A stretch of 8,784 nucleotides of DNA, taken from NCBI GenBank assembly GCA_027062035.1, contig JAMOUL010000191.1, positions 1-8,784 on the forward strand, in the 5' to 3' direction. The position numbers and the translations under genes were made by a program. The DNA is from Candidatus Aminicenantota bacterium. GTDB lineage: Bacteria > Acidobacteriota > Aminicenantia > S016-38. The notes below the pieces were generated by a model. It searched no databases, was not told where the DNA came from, and worked only from the letters and a program-made list of their open reading frames with translations. Positions 5,419-8,784 of the stretch are shown in pieces. How positions within the stretch are numbered: the first letter of the stretch is position 1; each line of letters starts with the position of its first letter.

Positions 5419-8116
5419 TGCCCTTGTTATAGGTAGTGGAATAGCGGGAATGGAGTCCGCCCTCAATCTGGGGGATATGGGTTATAAGGTCCTGCTGGTT
5501 GAAAAGGAACCCTCAATCGGGGGAAAAATGATCCTCCTCAGCAAGGTGTTCCCGACCCTGGATTGCGCCAGCTGTATTGCAACCCCAAAGATGGCTTCCA
5601 CTTCCAATCACCCAAACATAACCGTTTTAAATTACAGCGAGGTCAGGGAAGTACAGCGAATGGAGACCGGAAACTTCAGGGTAAAGGTCTTCAGAAAACC
5701 TACCTTTGTTGATCCTGCAAAGTGTACAGGGTGTCAGGAGTGCGAATTCGCGTGTACAGTGGCAGTTCCAGATGAGTACAACTATGGCCTTGTAGCAAGG
5801 AGAGCAGCCCACATTGTTTACCCCCAGGCGGTTCCCAAGAAGGCGGTTATTGAATGGGCAGGAACATCCCCATGTATTTCAGCCTGTCCTGCCGGGATCA
5901 AAGCCCATGGATACGTTTCTCTGGCAAGGGCAGGAAAATTCGAAGAGGCATTTAATCTCATTATGGAGGATGCTCCCCTTGTCAGTTCCCTTGGAAGAGC
6001 ATGCTACGCTCCCTGCGAGGATGAATGTACCAGGGGAGAACTGGAAGGACCCCTTCCCATAAGAAGGATTAAGAGATTCATCGCCGATTATTATTACAAG
6101 CTTCATCCGGAACCAGAATATGGACCCCCAGAAAAGCAGAAGGACAAAAAAATTGCAATAGTGGGATCTGGACCTGCAGGGCTTACTGCCGCATATTTCC
6201 TTGCTCAAAAGGGGTATGGGGTTACCATATATGAGGCTCATGACAAGCCAGGGGGTATGCTCAGATACGCAATCCCGTCTTACAGGTTGCCAAAGAATGA
6301 GCTGGACAGGGACATAAAGAACGTCACAGCCCTTGGAGTGGAAATAAAGACAGGGACAAGGATAAATTCGCTTAAACAACTCAAGGAGCAGGGATATGAT
6401 GCCATCTTCGTTGCTGGTGGAGCCTGGGAACCCCGCACGCTGGGTGTGGAAGGAGAGGACCTCGAAGGAGTGGTAAACTGCATAGACTTCCTGAAGAGGG
6501 TAAATAGCGGGGAAAAGATAGACCTGACAGGAAAGACTGTCCTTGTGGTAGGAGGAGGAAACGCAGCCATAGACCCGGCAAGGGTGGCATTGAGACTTGG
6601 GGCAAAAAGGGTGATCCTGCAGTACCGCAGAACCCGTGCAGAAATGCCGGCTTTCCCTGAAGAAGTGGAAGCAGCCGAAGAAGAGGGAGTTGAGCTCTGT
6701 TTCCTGGCAACCCCCAAAAAGTTCATAGGTGAAGGCGGAAAGGTAAAGGAAGTCATATGCCAGAGAATGAAACTTGGTGAGCCAGACGAAAGCGGCAGGA
6801 GAAGACCTGTCCCCATAGAAGGAAGGGAGGATAAGATTCAGGTTGACTATGTAATAGTCTCCATCGGATTAAAACCCTCTACCTCCCCATTCAGAGAAGA
6901 AGTGGAGACGAATAGAAACGGAACCATAAAGGTGGACGAAAGAACGCTCCAGACATCTGTTCCTTATGTTTTTGCAGGCGGTGATATTGTTACCGGCCCA
7001 TTAACCATAGTTTCTGCAATTGGACAGGGAAAAAGAGCCGCCTTTTACATCGATAGGTATCTGGAAGGGGAATCCATGGATGTAGAGTTTGAAACAACCC
7101 TCCCCGCAGTATCAAAGGAAGAGGTACTTAAGAGACAGAGAAAGCATACACACATGCCCCCTGTCGAAAGGAGGCTGATACCTGTTAAAGAAAGGATTCA
7201 GGACTTCAGGGAAGCAGAACTACCCCTTACTGAGGAAGAGGTAAGGCTTGCGGCAGCACGTTGTCTGGATTGTGGAATATGCTCCCAATGCCACGAATGC
7301 GTAAGGGTATGCCCGGCAGATGCCATTGACTTCTCCATGAAGGGTCAGGAATTCGAATTTGAGGTTTCATCTGTAATCGTTTCTACCGGGTTCAAACTTT
7401 TCCCTGCCGAGCTCAAACTGAATTACGGATACGGGAGGTACAGGAACGTTATAACCTCCATGCAGATGGACAGACTCCTTTCCCCCACACGACCATACAA
7501 TACTGTTTTGAGACCATCCGATGGAAAAATTCCGGACAATATAGCTTTTGTTCTCTGTACTGGATCCAGAGACCACACAGTTAGAAACACCATTTGCTCT
7601 CAGGTATGCTGTATGTATTCGCTAAAACACGCTCAGCTCCTTATGGGAGCTCTTCCTCTGGCGGACATGACCGTTTATTACATGGATATAAGGGCCTTTG
7701 GCAAGGGATATGAAGAGTTCTTCAAGCAGGCCTCTGATATGGGTGTCCAGCTGATAAAGGGCAGGGTTGCGAAAATAGAGGAAAAGGAAAACGGAAACCT
7801 GATTCTCCATTATGAGGACATTACAGATGGAGGTGTCAAAAAGACAGCGGAACACGATCTGGTGGTACTTGCAGTGGGATTCCTCCCCAATCCTGAAGTG
7901 ATGAAGGTATTCAAAGGGGAAGAACTTGAACCGGACAACTTCTATTACATAAAGCAGGTGGATGAGGATTTGAGCCCTGGAAAAACCAGCATTGAAGGTG
8001 TATTTGTGGCAGGAACAGCTTCTGGACCAATGGACATCCCGGACTCGGTTCTACACGCTGGAGCAGCCGCAGCCCAGGCGGCAGCTTACATTGAAAAGAA
8101 AAGGAGTGGAAAATGA
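5405..8116 (+). CDS. hdrA: HdrA-type flavoprotein with inserted GltD/NfnB-like NAD(P)H module
   Basis: HdrA is the flavin subunit of heterodisulfide-reductase complexes and can bifurcate electrons. This 903-aa form lacks the usual HdrA N-terminal CHCG domain and starts at the FAD fold: GSGIAG (10-15), E33, then LDCASC (C54, C57). Next comes ferredoxin loop one, C107-C110-C113-C117, and the HdrA landmark PQAVP (140-144). Where HdrA normally goes straight to its second ferredoxin loop, a GltD/NfnB/DPD-like unit is inserted (about 151-615): cluster cysteines C157, C161, C200, C204 and C208, FAD fold GSGPAG (254-259), NAD(P) fold GGGNAA (383-388), YRR (407-409; arginines suit NADPH) and AGGD (524-527). 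HdrA then resumes with C620 to C636 (CxxC repeats ending in CP), LCTGSRD, the CSQVCCMYSLKHA cluster motif and the C-terminal FAD motif GPMDIPDSV. Two FADs and several 4Fe-4S clusters are expected. GGAGG lies 6 nt upstream. Confidence 0.92.
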   Translation: MKKFDALVIGSGIAGMESALNLGDMGYKVLLVEKEPSIGGKMILLSKVFPTLDCASCIATPKMASTSNHPNITVLNYSEVREVQRMETGNFRVKVFRKPTFVDPAKCTGCQECEFACTVAVPDEYNYGLVARRAAHIVYPQAVPKKAVIEWAGTSPCISACPAGIKAHGYVSLARAGKFEEAFNLIMEDAPLVSSLGRACYAPCEDECTRGELEGPLPIRRIKRFIADYYYKLHPEPEYGPPEKQKDKKIAIVGSGPAGLTAAYFLAQKGYGVTIYEAHDKPGGMLRYAIPSYRLPKNELDRDIKNVTALGVEIKTGTRINSLKQLKEQGYDAIFVAGGAWEPRTLGVEGEDLEGVVNCIDFLKRVNSGEKIDLTGKTVLVVGGGNAAIDPARVALRLGAKRVILQYRRTRAEMPAFPEEVEAAEEEGVELCFLATPKKFIGEGGKVKEVICQRMKLGEPDESGRRRPVPIEGREDKIQVDYVIVSIGLKPSTSPFREEVETNRNGTIKVDERTLQTSVPYVFAGGDIVTGPLTIVSAIGQGKRAAFYIDRYLEGESMDVEFETTLPAVSKEEVLKRQRKHTHMPPVERRLIPVKERIQDFREAELPLTEEEVRLAAARCLDCGICSQCHECVRVCPADAIDFSMKGQEFEFEVSSVIVSTGFKLFPAELKLNYGYGRYRNVITSMQMDRLLSPTRPYNTVLRPSDGKIPDNIAFVLCTGSRDHTVRNTICSQVCCMYSLKHAQLLMGALPLADMTVYYMDIRAFGKGYEEFFKQASDMGVQLIKGRVAKIEEKENGNLILHYEDITDGGVKKTAEHDLVVLAVGFLPNPEVMKVFKGEELEPDNFYYIKQVDEDLSPGKTSIEGVFVAGTASGPMDIPDSVLHAGAAAAQAAAYIEKKRSGK

Positions 8117-8784
8117 GTGTGAGAATTGGAGTTTATATATGCCACTGTGGCGGGAATATATCTGATTATGTTGACGTTGAGAAGGTTAGAAGGGCCATTG
8201 AATCGGAAGAAGGGGTTGTGGTGGCAAAAACCACCATGTTTGTATGCTCAGAGGCGGCGCAGAAGGAAATAATAGAGGACGTAAAGGAAAAGGGCATAGA
8301 CAGGCTGGTAATTGCTTCCTGTTCCTCAAAACTTCACCTTTACACCTTCCGTGGAGTTGCGGAAAGAGCCGGGTTAAACCCCTATCAATACGTGCAGGTT
8401 AACATCAGAGAACAGGACTCATGGGCTCACACCGACGACCCTGAGGGAGCCACGGAAAAGGCGATCCGACTGGTAAGGGCAGGAATAAGAAAGGTCAAGG
8501 AGAGCAAGCCCCTCCATCCGATTAGACTGGATACGGTAAAGAAGGTTCTTGTTGTGGGTGCTGGAATTGCAGGGCTGAGGGCAGCCATTACCCTGGCGGA
8601 TATGGGAATATACGTGTTCGTAATAGAAAAGGAAAAGGAACCTGGAGGCTGGACAGGAAGGTTCGCCCGTATGTACCCTCATGACAGAAACGGGAAAAAG
8701 ATCGTGGAAGAGCTCCTGAAGGAAGCAAAATCAAGGGAAGAGATAACCATATTTACCGGGGCCGAACTCATGGAAAAATCCGGA
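8113..8784 (+). CDS. hdrA: Second HdrA-type flavoprotein, 3' truncated by the window
   Basis: The 224 visible residues are the N-terminal part of an HdrA-family protein. The start RIGVYICHCGGNI (C10, C12), FVCSEAAQ (C45), ASCSSKLHLYTFR (C70) and NIREQ give the N-terminal HdrA domain that the preceding 903-aa protein lacks. The FAD Rossmann fold follows, with GAGIAG (149-154) and E172. Two family landmarks are altered. The motif NIRE-x-CSWVH has Asp102 in place of its cysteine. After PGG the usual FPTxDCxxC cysteines are absent, replaced by MYPHDRNG. The start ATG overlaps the previous stop (ATGA) with AAGGAG upstream, so the two proteins are co-translated and probably partners. Whether this protein has ferredoxin loops or other fusions lies beyond the window. 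It may instead be a QmoB-like or other HdrA relative. Confidence 0.9.
   Translation, partial: MSVRIGVYICHCGGNISDYVDVEKVRRAIESEEGVVVAKTTMFVCSEAAQKEIIEDVKEKGIDRLVIASCSSKLHLYTFRGVAERAGLNPYQYVQVNIREQDSWAHTDDPEGATEKAIRLVRAGIRKVKESKPLHPIRLDTVKKVLVVGAGIAGLRAAITLADMGIYVFVIEKEKEPGGWTGRFARMYPHDRNGKKIVEELLKEAKSREEITIFTGAELMEKSG

Noticed and set aside
5879..6816. Minus-strand open frames opposite the HdrA gene (5879-6379, 6280-6816, 6381-6710)
   Set aside because: They are antisense to well-conserved GltD-like motifs and have no recognisable domains. They are explained by codon bias of the sense gene.
1..8784. CRISPR arrays, insertion sequences, transposase fragments, rRNA, phage genes
   Set aside because: I saw no direct-repeat series, transposase motifs, terminal inverted repeats or target-site duplications. 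The region reads as stable chromosomal DNA.

Overview
The window reads as a bacterial chromosome segment. It has strong GGAGG Shine-Dalgarno sites about 5-6 nt before most start codons, TATAAT-type promoters, a bacterial tRNA-Arg and a Rex-family NADH sensor. The proteins are rich in Lys, Glu and Arg, and the gene content is anaerobic: a Rex repressor, a phosphofructokinase with pyrophosphate-type signatures, and heterodisulfide-reductase (Hdr) flavoproteins. This fits an anaerobic, possibly thermophilic, bacterium. I cannot name the lineage from sequence alone.

Left part (1-2794). The window opens with the 3' end of an unrecognised plus-strand gene (1-136). On the minus strand, reading right to left, lie a PPi-type 6-phosphofructokinase, peptidase T (pepT) and tRNA-Arg(CCG). 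They are close enough to be one transcript. The pepT ribosome binding site overlaps the pfk stop codon.

Middle (2733-3611). A 62-bp divergent spacer separates pfk from a plus-strand endonuclease III-like gene. A TATAAT box there sits so close to the nth start codon that the nth mRNA would be leaderless. A 166-bp AT-rich spacer follows and carries the rex promoter (TTGAAT-N17-TATAAT). The predicted transcription start falls on the GTG start of rex. A palindrome with the core GTTAA-N4-TTAAC overlaps the first rex codons and is a candidate Rex autoregulatory operator.

Right part (3612-8784 and beyond). Tightly packed plus-strand genes appear to form one operon: rex, a DsrE-family protein, a TusA-family protein, an MvhD-like iron-sulfur protein, a 903-aa HdrA with an inserted GltD/NfnB-like NAD(P)H-dehydrogenase module, and a second HdrA-type protein that runs off the window. 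Spacings are 15 bp, 10 bp, 15 bp, a 14-nt overlap and an ATGA overlap. My reading is a redox-controlled cytoplasmic module. DsrE and TusA would handle protein-bound persulfide sulfur. The MvhD/HdrA proteins would form a multi-flavin, multi-cluster electron-transfer complex that could couple NAD(P)H, ferredoxin and a thiol, disulfide or persulfide substrate. Rex would adjust expression to the NADH/NAD+ ratio. The gene families are known. The combination, the nested HdrA architecture and the altered cysteine sets in MvhD and HdrA-2 are what deserve attention.
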